Both the position numbers and the translations under genes were made by a program. From contig JAEZIN010000012.1 of the NCBI GenBank assembly GCA_023436585.1, positions 186,001 to 250,000 on the forward strand: a stretch of 64,000 nt of DNA. Reading direction: 5' to 3'. The stretch comes from Bacillota bacterium (GTDB lineage: Bacteria > Bacillota > Clostridia > Christensenellales > Aristaeellaceae). This document shows positions 10,053 through 18,095 of this stretch, one piece after another; the stretch's first letter is position 1, and every line of letters begins with the position of its first letter. The notes under the pieces are model-generated. The model was not told where the DNA came from. It was given only the letters and a program-made list of their open reading frames with translations, and made no database searches.

Positions 10053-10069
10053 ATGGTTCCCTCCCATAT

Positions 10070-12628
10070 TTATCTGTCAGGAATGATGGCGATGCCCCGG
10101 ATATGGGACATGGGCCCATTCGCATTGTACAGGCGTATGGTATTTGGCCCCTTTTGCAGCGGAATCAGAATTTCCTTGCCCTCGGGCTTGTTCCATACCG
10201 GAAAGCCCCAACCGGCGGTAGAGTGCAGATAAGTATGAACCACATCGTGGCCGTTGGTCTCGATGGATATATCACGGCTTTCGCCGCCGCAGTAATCGAC
10301 CCTTACGATGTACTTGCCATCCTTGGGTATTACAACACTTTCATAAACCATTTCGCTGCCGAAGCCCAAGCCTGCGGCCTCGCATTCTCCGGTTTCGGCG
10401 TTAATGAGTCCAGCATCCCCCGTCAAACGTGCCTGATCTGCACCAAGGGTTAATACTTCCGGCGGATCATTGTCGATGACCAGCAGCTTTACGATGGCAG
10501 GAATGGCACCGAAAAGGCGGCTGATAAGGAAACTGCTTTCACCCTTTTCCAAGATCATGGACAGCTCATGGGTGATAAACGTTCTGCTGCCGGAGCTGGA
10601 TACCATCCGTTCACGGGCCGTGTGTTGCCCGTTTACCGCCTCCAGCTCCCAAACGCCTTCCGACGCGTAGAAAAAGCGCATTGTATAGCGTTTTGTTTCC
10701 GGGATGCTGATGGAAAAGGATGCCGCACCAATAAGCTGCAATCCCGAAAGCTCTTGGCTCCAGCGTACAGGTTCGCTGCCCCGAAGCATTTTTGCCTTGC
10801 TTGCGGGATATTCCACAAAGTGGCTGCTCATGTAGCCGGAACGGATGCCCTCCGCCGGCTCCCCGATCTTTCTGGCTACATAGATGGCGGCCCCGCCGGC
10901 AGTTAAAAGGTTCAGCGGCAACGAATCTTTCCGTGTCAGCTTCACGAGCCGTGTGGTGAGCATTTCTCCCTTATCGTCATCCTCATAGATTTCCGCCTCA
11001 AACTCCCCATCCGGCAGGAAATCCATGTTCAGCAGAAGTTTTTGTTTATTCACCGTGATCACGCCAATGAACCACTCGTCTCCTTTGTAACGGAGGATGG
11101 CGGCATGGTCGCCGGGATAGCCGGAAAGCACCTTCAAGCCGTCGTATTTGGCCTTGGTGCGCTGAAGAAACCTTGTACCGGCCCAGGCTTCCAGATAATA
11201 CAGGGACATGGAATAATGTGAGGCGCCAGACTCAAACACTACCGGCAGCGCCAGTTGATGGGCCGGTGTAGTATTTCGATTTGCGTTGGACAAACCCACC
11301 GGCGTATAGTCCATGGGCCCGGCCACGTTGCGGGTAAAGGGCACGGTGCAGTTGTGCAGCGCGTTTGGCATGTTGCTCCACTTGTAATGCTCCAGGCCCA
11401 TAATGCCCTCTGAGGTCAGGAAATTCGGCCAGGTGCGCCCCTCCCCCATGGGTTTGGTAGCGCCGTGGAAGTTGATCATGAGCTTATGCTTGATCATCAG
11501 ATCGGCGATCATGTGGTACTGCGCCATGGTATGGCGAGAATCGTTTTCAAAAAAGTCTACCTTCAGGCCATCGACACCAAGGCTGGCCCACAGTGGAATA
11601 TGAGCCTGCGCCTTTTCCGGGGTGTCGATGCGCTGCATCCCCGTCCAGACCCATACCTTCACGTTTTTGGAATGGGCGTAATCGCAAAACTCCCTGAGCC
11701 AGCTTAAATCCCAAGCGCAATCCAAGGTGACGGCCTCAAAGCCCATGGCCGCGGCGAAATCGACATAAGCTTTTGACTCGGAGTACAACTGAGCGCCGTT
11801 TTCATACTCCCACCAGGACCACAAGGAACGCCCCGGCTGAATCCAGGATTCATCCTCAATGATGGAAGGCGGGTTGACATTGTAATTGAGCGTGGTGTTC
11901 AAAAGCGCATCCAGGCTGTCTGCCACGGTAATTAAGCGCCAAGGGGATGAAAAGGGCAGCGGCGATACAATGGGCTCCCCGTTTTCCTCGGGAGCAAAAG
12001 CGATGTTCATACTCCTTGGGCCTGCGCCCTCTAGATGGCAAGAGCAGTAGCTGCCGTTCGTGTTAAGAATATTGGCTTCGTTAACCAGTATCCATGTGCC
12101 GGCTTCGCTTGCATGAAAAAGGCCGGGCATACCGTATGGCTGCCCCAGCAAGGAGTCATCCCAGGCATGGAGGTTGTAGGGGCCTTCGTACGTCTTGATC
12201 CAGTCCTGCAGCCATAGCTTATCAATGGACTCCGGAAAGCAAAATTCGGTAGCTTCCCTATTGACCAACAGGTCAGCTCCTTCACCATAAGAAATTTCAT
12301 AACGGAAGGCAGCGCCTTCCTCATATGCCCTGACGCGCAGAATAAAAGGCGTATTCCCCAAATGGAATGTAAGGGCCATTTCCTCGGCATTGTTCTCATA
12401 GAGGGCCTTTTTGCCTGCCGGCAGCGAATAGCTTTCACGAATGGAGGCATTTTCCTTGCTGCCAAACACGAGGCCGTTCATAAAATCCCCGATGCTGGTG
12501 CTGATGCCTAAACGGCTTTGTTCCATTATATTGTGACCATGGTTCGCGACGTTATAAAAAAGTCCGCCCTCCGCATTCTGCCAGACAGATACCCTGATCC
12601 TTCCGCTGGGTGAATCCACATGCCACAT
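10070..12628 (-). CDS. GH97 glycoside hydrolase with C-terminal CBM35-like domain
   Basis: An 852-aa GH97 enzyme, without signal peptide, starting behind AAGGAG with 8-nt spacing. The catalytic barrel carries GLKVDFFENDSRHTMAQY (Asp358) and FLTSEGIMGLEHYKWSNMPN (Glu407), the same candidate nucleophile and acid as its paralogue downstream. After the GH97 C-terminal domain come about 200 extra residues. The last 150 resemble a CBM6/CBM35 beta-sandwich (KYIVRVDYCGGESRDISIET, STAGWGFPVW, GPNTIRLYNANGP). GH97 members release alpha-linked glucose or galactose. The appended binding domain on an apparently cytoplasmic enzyme is unusual. It sits directly after the transporter genes. Confidence 0.88.
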   Translation of the reverse strand: MWHVDSPSGRIRVSVWQNAEGGLFYNVANHGHNIMEQSRLGISTSIGDFMNGLVFGSKENASIRESYSLPAGKKALYENNAEEMALTFHLGNTPFILRVRAYEEGAAFRYEISYGEGADLLVNREATEFCFPESIDKLWLQDWIKTYEGPYNLHAWDDSLLGQPYGMPGLFHASEAGTWILVNEANILNTNGSYCSCHLEGAGPRSMNIAFAPEENGEPIVSPLPFSSPWRLITVADSLDALLNTTLNYNVNPPSIIEDESWIQPGRSLWSWWEYENGAQLYSESKAYVDFAAAMGFEAVTLDCAWDLSWLREFCDYAHSKNVKVWVWTGMQRIDTPEKAQAHIPLWASLGVDGLKVDFFENDSRHTMAQYHMIADLMIKHKLMINFHGATKPMGEGRTWPNFLTSEGIMGLEHYKWSNMPNALHNCTVPFTRNVAGPMDYTPVGLSNANRNTTPAHQLALPVVFESGASHYSMSLYYLEAWAGTRFLQRTKAKYDGLKVLSGYPGDHAAILRYKGDEWFIGVITVNKQKLLLNMDFLPDGEFEAEIYEDDDKGEMLTTRLVKLTRKDSLPLNLLTAGGAAIYVARKIGEPAEGIRSGYMSSHFVEYPASKAKMLRGSEPVRWSQELSGLQLIGAASFSISIPETKRYTMRFFYASEGVWELEAVNGQHTARERMVSSSGSRTFITHELSMILEKGESSFLISRLFGAIPAIVKLLVIDNDPPEVLTLGADQARLTGDAGLINAETGECEAAGLGFGSEMVYESVVIPKDGKYIVRVDYCGGESRDISIETNGHDVVHTYLHSTAGWGFPVWNKPEGKEILIPLQKGPNTIRLYNANGPMSHIRGIAIIPDR

Positions 12629-12653
12629 TTATAGTTCTCCTTCAATATGCGAA

Positions 12654-13538
12654 TCAGCCCTTGACGCTGCCCATGACAATGCCTGTGGTGAAGTATTTCT
12701 GCAGGAAGGGATACACCATAAGCACCGGCAGCGCGGCCAGGAAAATCTGGGCGGCCTTGCCCGTGCGGTCGGAAATATCGGGGATGTTTCGCACGTCACG
12801 CAAAGATTCCATGACCATCAAATCCCTGGATATCACCATGGTCTGCAAATAGGTTTGCAGGGGGTATTTGTCCGGGTTGTTCATATAGATAAGGCCGTCG
12901 AACCAGGAGTTCCAGTGGTTGACGATAAAAAACAAGGCAATGGTCGCCAATACAGGCGTGGATACCGGCAGAATGATGGAGACAAGCACCCGTACATGCC
13001 CCGCGCCGTCCATCAGTGCCGCTTCCTCCAATTCCTTGGGAATGGAGCGGAAGAAATTCATCATCAAAATCACATTGAATACATTCACAAGATACGGCAG
13101 CACTAAAGCTCCTACGGAATCAATGAGCCCCGTATACCTGACAACCATGTATGTCGGGATCAGCCCGCCAGAAAACAGCATGGGTACGACAAAGTACCAG
13201 ATGTAGTACTTGCGGGCCTTGAACTCGCTCGCCTGTCTGGATAGGGGGTAGGCCGCCAGTACGGATACCAGCATGCTCAGCGGAACCGCCAGCAGCAGCC
13301 GCTGAAGGGATATCAAAACCGACGAAAAAAACTGCGGCTTCTCAGCCATGTACTTGTATGACTTCAAGGTAAATTCCACCGGCCATATGCCCACCTTGCC
13401 CATGGCCACCGCTCCGCTGGAGCTGAAGGATATGGCCAATTGGTTGAGCATCGGCAAAAGGCAAGTAAAAGCGACAAGGGTAAGAAACAGATAATTGAAT
13501 ATGCTGAAAACCCGCATGCCCAATGTCATTTTTCGCAT
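12654..13538 (-). CDS. Carbohydrate ABC transporter permease (LplC/YtcP type)
   Basis: A 294-aa inner-membrane protein with about six hydrophobic segments and the permease EAA loop (ELEEAALMDGAGHVRVLVSIILPV), in which the conserved Gly follows EAALMD. The C-terminus, YFTTGIVMGSVKG, is characteristic of LplC/YtcP-type permeases of the MalG family. It pairs with the LplB-type permease just upstream to form the channel for an oligosaccharide. No ATP-binding subunit is encoded nearby, which is normal for Lpl-type systems that share a multi-purpose MsiK-like ATPase. GAGGAGG stands 9-10 nt before the start. Confidence 0.93.
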   Translation of the reverse strand: MRKMTLGMRVFSIFNYLFLTLVAFTCLLPMLNQLAISFSSSGAVAMGKVGIWPVEFTLKSYKYMAEKPQFFSSVLISLQRLLLAVPLSMLVSVLAAYPLSRQASEFKARKYYIWYFVVPMLFSGGLIPTYMVVRYTGLIDSVGALVLPYLVNVFNVILMMNFFRSIPKELEEAALMDGAGHVRVLVSIILPVSTPVLATIALFFIVNHWNSWFDGLIYMNNPDKYPLQTYLQTMVISRDLMVMESLRDVRNIPDISDRTGKAAQIFLAALPVLMVYPFLQKYFTTGIVMGSVKG

Positions 13539-13553
13539 TGCTTCGGCCTCCTC

Positions 13554-14450
13554 TTAAAACACCCTGTAGTCGGTATACTTGTAGGCCAAGGCATAGGAGA
13601 TGGCAAGCATCGTGAAGGATACCACAGATTTAAACAGGCCTACCGCCGTTGCCACACCGTATTGGAAATCCAAAAGCCCGATCCTGTACACCAGCGTATC
13701 CAGGATATCGCCCGTTTTGTAGACCTGGGGACTATACAGGTTGTATACCGGGTCAAAGCCGGCGTTTAAAATATTGCCCATGCTTAGAATCATCATCAGC
13801 ACCACAATGGGCATGATGCCGGGAATCGTAATATGCTTAACCTGCTTCCAGCGGTTTGCGCCGTCGATCATGGAGGCCTCATACAGCGTAGGATCAATGC
13901 CTGTCAGCGCGGCCAGATACACAATGGTGCCAAAGCCAAATTCCTTCCATGTTTCCGTAATGACCAGCGTGTAGGGAAACCACTTGGGGTCCCCCAGAAA
14001 GAAGATGGGCTTCAGCCCCATTGCGGTGAAGATTTGACCTACAATCCCCTTTGAGGGGGATAAAACATCAATGAGGATGCCCGACAATATGACCCAGCTT
14101 AAAAAGTGCGGAAAGTATACAATGGTCTGCAACGTTCTTTTATACCTTTGGGAGCGTACCTCATTTAGCAGCAGTGCAACAAACACAGGCACAAGAATGC
14201 CCGCTGTCATTTTCATGATGGCGATAAAAAAGGTATTCCATAATACCTGGAATGTATCAGGCATGGCCAAAACATAGCTGAAGTTTTTGAAACCAACCCA
14301 GGCGGATTGAAAGAATCCCTTCACAGGGTTAAACTTTTGAAAAGCCATCACATTGCCGGCCATGGGAATATAGTTGTATATCAAAAGCAGGATCATTGCC
14401 GGCAGCAGCATGATATGCAGCGGCAGATTCCGAAGGATTTTTTTATTCAT
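13554..14450 (-). CDS. Carbohydrate ABC transporter permease (LplB type)
   Basis: A 298-aa polytopic membrane protein of the MalF/LplB group. It begins with a single hydrophobic helix (IMLLPAMILLLIYNYIPMAG) and the LplB-type sequence MAFQKFNPVKGFFQSAWVGF. Its EAA loop is TLYEASMIDGANRWKQVKHITIPG. It forms the heterodimeric channel with the LplC-type permease encoded 15 bp downstream. The start follows CGGAGG. The 147-bp gap upstream contains a very stable hairpin that separates it from the abundant binding-protein gene and probably lowers permease expression relative to the binding protein. Confidence 0.93.
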   Translation of the reverse strand: MNKKILRNLPLHIMLLPAMILLLIYNYIPMAGNVMAFQKFNPVKGFFQSAWVGFKNFSYVLAMPDTFQVLWNTFFIAIMKMTAGILVPVFVALLLNEVRSQRYKRTLQTIVYFPHFLSWVILSGILIDVLSPSKGIVGQIFTAMGLKPIFFLGDPKWFPYTLVITETWKEFGFGTIVYLAALTGIDPTLYEASMIDGANRWKQVKHITIPGIMPIVVLMMILSMGNILNAGFDPVYNLYSPQVYKTGDILDTLVYRIGLLDFQYGVATAVGLFKSVVSFTMLAISYALAYKYTDYRVF

Positions 14451-14540
14451 AGAACCTCCGTTATCTCGGCAGTTGCCGATCGCGCAACACTTGCCATACA
14501 GAAAGCACCATGCTGCAACGTTGTTAGTGCTTGAAACATC

Positions 14541-14570
14541 CCGGGCGGAGGGCGCAAGCCCTCCGCCCGG
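14541..14570 (-). promoter_or_regulatory. Perfect 13-bp GNRA-capped hairpin between binding-protein and permease genes
   Basis: The sequence CCGGGCGGAGGGC, GCAA, GCCCTCCGCCCGG forms a perfect 13-bp stem with a GCAA tetraloop, 27 bp after the stop of the solute-binding-protein gene. It is not followed by a T-run in the transcribed direction, so it is not a standard intrinsic terminator. In sugar ABC operons (the malE-malF case is the classic one) such hairpins protect the upstream message from 3' exonucleases and reduce read-through, giving a large excess of binding protein over permeases. The hairpin is seen directly; its role here is inferred. Confidence 0.75.
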
Positions 14571-14597
14571 AACGTAAGTAGTGAAACTTGCCTGGAA

Positions 14598-16220
14598 TTA
14601 CTTCTGCTCCGCAAACCAGGCGTTGACTTCCTCAGTCATCTGCGTGCCGCCCAGTTTGCCCCAGTTTGTAACAAAGGTGTCGAAATCATCCAGGGAGCCG
14701 CCGAGGATGATGGCGGTGAAGTCGGTCAGCTGCTGCTTGGTAAGGGTGGAAAGCTTTTCGGTCATGGTCTGGGTGGAAGCGCCGTAGAAGGCATCGCGCA
14801 TGATGTTGCCTTCGTCCCAGTACTTTTTCTGCACGGTGAGCGATCCTAACGGTCCAAACATTTTGAGCTGGTGCCAATTATTGTTGCTGTGATCGCCATT
14901 TAGGCTCAGCATGCTCATGTCATAGTAGTTCTTTTCTTCGGTGTTCAGCTTGGAGGTGTCGCCGGTTTCAACAGCGGCAGTGACCTTTTCGGCCGCGGTG
15001 AAGTTCTTCATTGGGGGTTCCACGGAAACGACCGTGTAGGCATAGGGGCCGTAGCCTTCGGGAGTGATGTTGTATACGGTGGGTTCAGCCGTTTCGCCAT
15101 AGCTCTTTTCCAGCTGGATGTTGAGCAGCTTCACAACCGCTTCGGGATTCTTGCAGTTGGCGCTGACCACATAGTATGTGCTGGTGCCAAAGGGAATTTG
15201 AGCCTTGGCGGGTGTTTCGGTCAAGCTGGGGATAGCGACCGGCACCCATTCCATGGTGGGATTGGCAACCTTCACGGAGTTGATCCAGGCGGCATTCCAG
15301 AAGTCGCCGAACATCATGCCGAAGCGGCCGGCGCCAACATCCTCGTTCACTTTGTTGGAATCCTTGACGCCAAATTCAGGATCGATCTGGCCTTTGGCGT
15401 ACATGTCGCGCAGGGCGCCCAAGGCTGTCTTCATTTCGGGCAGTACGCTGCCGTAAGCCAGGCTGTCGCCATTGTTCACCCAAATGTTGGGGTAAGCGCC
15501 GTAAGCATTAAAGAAGCCTTCGAGGCAGGCATAGCCCACGCCGAACAAATCTTTGTGGAAGGCAAGACCGAAGGTATCCTTCACGCCGTTGCCATCGGGA
15601 TCCTGGTTGGTGAAAGCATCGGCCACAGCCTGGAACTCTTCCACGGTCGTAGGAATCGTGAGGCCCAGCTTATCCAGCCAGTCGGTGCGGATCCACAGTA
15701 CTTTGGCAGACATCAGGCCTGCGCTGACCTGGGGAATGGCATAGAGCTTGCCGTCAAAGGTGGCGGATTTCAGGCCCACGCCGCCGTCGGAATTGAGAAT
15801 GTCCCAGGTGTAGGGAGCGGCGTACTTGGGCAGCAGCTCAGTGAGGTCCATCAGCTGTCCGTTTTCGTACATCATCTTCATCTGGGTGTTGGAGACCGCC
15901 ATGACGTCCGGCAGTTCGTTGGAGGTGATGGCAATGTTCACCTTCTGGGTATACTGCTGTTCGTTGGTTGTCCACAGGTAACGAATCTTGATGCCCAGGT
16001 CTTCCTCGTACTTGCGGGTCCATACATTGTTTTCAATGGAGTCGCCCTGCGGGAATTCCAAAGCGCCGGAGCCCAGGTTCTTGACCGTGGTAATTTCGAT
16101 GGGCGTTTCGTACTTGCCGAAGGGATCCGCCTCGGTTGCAAACGCTGTGGCAGCAAACATCATGCTGGCCATCAGGATGGCAGCCACCAATACTGCCATG
16201 GGTTTCTGAGCCTTTTTCAT
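14598..16220 (-). CDS. Extracellular sugar-binding protein of an ABC transporter (LplA type)
   Basis: A 540-aa family-1 solute-binding protein. It has a positively charged start and a hydrophobic segment (MAVLVAAILMASMMFAATAFA) with a likely signal peptidase I site after AFA. LplA-type landmarks include TNEQQYTQKVNIAITSNELP, VLWIRTDWLDKLGLTIP and DAFTNQDPDGNGVKDTFGL. It should capture an oligosaccharide outside the cell and pass it to the two permeases downstream. There is no lipobox cysteine, which is unusual for a monoderm binding protein that normally needs a lipid anchor. AGGAGG precedes the start. It is the first gene of the transporter operon. Confidence 0.92.
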   Translation of the reverse strand: MKKAQKPMAVLVAAILMASMMFAATAFATEADPFGKYETPIEITTVKNLGSGALEFPQGDSIENNVWTRKYEEDLGIKIRYLWTTNEQQYTQKVNIAITSNELPDVMAVSNTQMKMMYENGQLMDLTELLPKYAAPYTWDILNSDGGVGLKSATFDGKLYAIPQVSAGLMSAKVLWIRTDWLDKLGLTIPTTVEEFQAVADAFTNQDPDGNGVKDTFGLAFHKDLFGVGYACLEGFFNAYGAYPNIWVNNGDSLAYGSVLPEMKTALGALRDMYAKGQIDPEFGVKDSNKVNEDVGAGRFGMMFGDFWNAAWINSVKVANPTMEWVPVAIPSLTETPAKAQIPFGTSTYYVVSANCKNPEAVVKLLNIQLEKSYGETAEPTVYNITPEGYGPYAYTVVSVEPPMKNFTAAEKVTAAVETGDTSKLNTEEKNYYDMSMLSLNGDHSNNNWHQLKMFGPLGSLTVQKKYWDEGNIMRDAFYGASTQTMTEKLSTLTKQQLTDFTAIILGGSLDDFDTFVTNWGKLGGTQMTEEVNAWFAEQK

Positions 16221-16261
16221 ACAAAACCTCCTATTTATTTGTCCCGAAATTGGCTGAATTC

Positions 16262-16267
16262 AGTATA
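16262..16267 (-). promoter_or_regulatory. Candidate -10 element (TATACT) for the transporter operon
   Basis: On the minus strand TATACT lies about 42 bp upstream of the binding-protein start codon and would start transcription near 16255, giving a short leader with AGGAGG. No good -35 hexamer is present at 16-18 bp spacing (TAGGCA at best), which fits a promoter that needs an activator such as the AraC-type response regulator encoded just upstream. Confidence 0.4.
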
Positions 16268-16367
16268 ACGCATCAAAATGCACTTTGCCTATTGTATAAA
16301 TTCTACTATCCTTGCTCGTTTTTTACCATTTGCATACGGATATGGCTTTCTTTCTCCCAGATCATAC

Positions 16368-16383
16368 ATGCTTCCGCTTTCAC
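16368..16383 (-). promoter_or_regulatory. Candidate cre-like (catabolite control) site
   Basis: The minus-strand sequence TGAAAGCGGAAGCATG matches most of the CcpA cre consensus WTGNAARCGNWWWCAW, with mismatches at the first W and one inner W. It lies in the 237-bp space between the response-regulator stop and the transporter operon, about 100 bp upstream of the candidate -10. Position far upstream of the promoter would suit activation or repression by looping. The match could be chance. Confidence 0.3.
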
Positions 16384-16457
16384 AGACAGTCCAAGCCATA
16401 AAGAAAGCCGCCTTTCACAGCAGCTTTTGTACAAATAGCAATCTAGATTATTACTTA

Positions 16458-18095
16458 TCACGTAACCCCTTGCAGTTTGTCCCGGTACTCCTGGGGCGTC
16501 ATGCCGGTATGCTTTTTGAAAACCCGGGAAAAGTGCGCCGCGGACGCGAAACCGATCATTTCCGCGATGCTGCGGATCTTGTGCCGCTCATCCTCCAATA
16601 GCTGCGCGGCGCGGTTCATACGTGCCTCAGTGATGGTATCTGTAATGTTCTTGCCGGTCAGCTCCTTGTAGCGCCTGGAAAGGTAGGACGGATTCAAATA
16701 CACTTTTTCGGACAACGCCACCAGAGACAGGTCATCCTCCAGATGCTTATGAATGTACCTGTGCAGGTTGTGGACAAAGGCATCACCCTTGTCCATTTGT
16801 TCCTTGAACCATATTTCCATCAGCCGCTTGCCCAGGAACGCAAACTGCTCCATGCGCATACGCTTGTCCGAAAGCGCGGCCTGGCCGCCGAGTAGCGCGT
16901 GAAACAGGGGCTCCTCCTTGATTTGCGTCTTCAAATCGTGGTCGATGATGAATGCCATCAGCAGGGAGTCCATTTGGTTCAATATTTCCAGTACATACAG
17001 GTCATCCCCGTCCATGTGCGGTTCCAGCGATTTTTGAAAGGCGGAGGCCATCCATTCAAATTGCGCCGTATCCCCGTTGGCCATGGCCCAGGAGATATCG
17101 TTCAGCGTTTCCTTAAACTGCGTGAACATCAGCTTGTCCAGCATGCCTTCCTTTCTGGAGAGGCCGTTGGATTCAAAGAATTCCACGTCCACAAACGCCA
17201 TGCTGCTGCGCCTTTCCAGCAGGCATTCCACAGCGTAGCGCAGCGTTTCGCTCCTTTCCCGAAGCCCCTCCCAATCACATGGATGGGCGTCAAACACAAA
17301 GGAGATGGGTGCGCCAAGGGTTTGCAATAAGGTGCGCTGTATCGCTTCCGCCGTGCCACGGATCGTAATGGCTGCCCGCTCCATGCTGATACCCTCGCCA
17401 GGCTGGATCAGCCACAGCAGAAAGCCGGAATCGGCACAGCAGAGCTCGCACCGCATGGCATGATTAAGCTTTGCCTGGACCACGATATCCACCTGGGTGG
17501 AAAGATCGTCCAACCGCCTGTCATCGCGCCTGGCCGACAGCAAAAGCACCGGCGCCGCACCGTCCAGGGACGCGCCATGCTTTTTCAGCTGCCAAAGCCT
17601 ATCCCCCAAAGGAATCATCTCTTTGGTAAGCAGGCTGTGCAAAAATTCCCGGCGCAGGATGGGCATGCACATGCGCAGCTGCTCGTCAGCCCTTTTGAGC
17701 AGCGTATCGCTTAATTCCTCCCGTTCAATATCGGCAATGCATTGGCGGATGGCATGAAGCAGAACCTCGTCGCCCTCATTTTTCAGCACATAACGGACGG
17801 CATGGTACTGCATGGCCTGATAGGCGTATTCAAATTCATCGTGGCCGCTTAAAAAAACTACACGGCAGGAGGGCCACTGGGCATTGATCCTTTTCAAAAG
17901 CTCAATGCCCGACATACCAGGCATTTGTATATCCAGCACCATGATGTCAAAGCTGGTGCGTTCCAAATAATCCAGCGCCTCAAACGCGGAGTAGGCCTTG
18001 TATACATCCAGCGTTTCCTCCATGGCTGTCTCCAGCATATTGGCCAGAGAATCGGTAATAAAGGATTCATCATCCACAACCATCAATCGGTACAT
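16458..18095 (-). CDS. AraC-family two-component response regulator (YesN type)
   Basis: A 545-aa regulator. The N-terminal receiver domain (about 1-125) has the acidic pair DD8-9 and phospho-acceptor Asp55 in IMVLDIQMPGMSG, plus Lys in RYVLKNEGD. A linker of about 300 residues follows. The C-terminal AraC DNA-binding domain (about 440-545) has two helix-turn-helix units (LSLVALSEKVYLNPSYLSRR and IRSIAEMIGFASAAHFSRVF). It overlaps the end of the sensor-kinase gene by 13 bp and lies immediately upstream of the transporter operon, the usual arrangement for YesM/YesN pairs controlling sugar uptake. It most likely activates the operon starting near 16255. Confidence 0.92.
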   Translation of the reverse strand: MYRLMVVDDESFITDSLANMLETAMEETLDVYKAYSAFEALDYLERTSFDIMVLDIQMPGMSGIELLKRINAQWPSCRVVFLSGHDEFEYAYQAMQYHAVRYVLKNEGDEVLLHAIRQCIADIEREELSDTLLKRADEQLRMCMPILRREFLHSLLTKEMIPLGDRLWQLKKHGASLDGAAPVLLLSARRDDRRLDDLSTQVDIVVQAKLNHAMRCELCCADSGFLLWLIQPGEGISMERAAITIRGTAEAIQRTLLQTLGAPISFVFDAHPCDWEGLRERSETLRYAVECLLERRSSMAFVDVEFFESNGLSRKEGMLDKLMFTQFKETLNDISWAMANGDTAQFEWMASAFQKSLEPHMDGDDLYVLEILNQMDSLLMAFIIDHDLKTQIKEEPLFHALLGGQAALSDKRMRMEQFAFLGKRLMEIWFKEQMDKGDAFVHNLHRYIHKHLEDDLSLVALSEKVYLNPSYLSRRYKELTGKNITDTITEARMNRAAQLLEDERHKIRSIAEMIGFASAAHFSRVFKKHTGMTPQEYRDKLQGVT

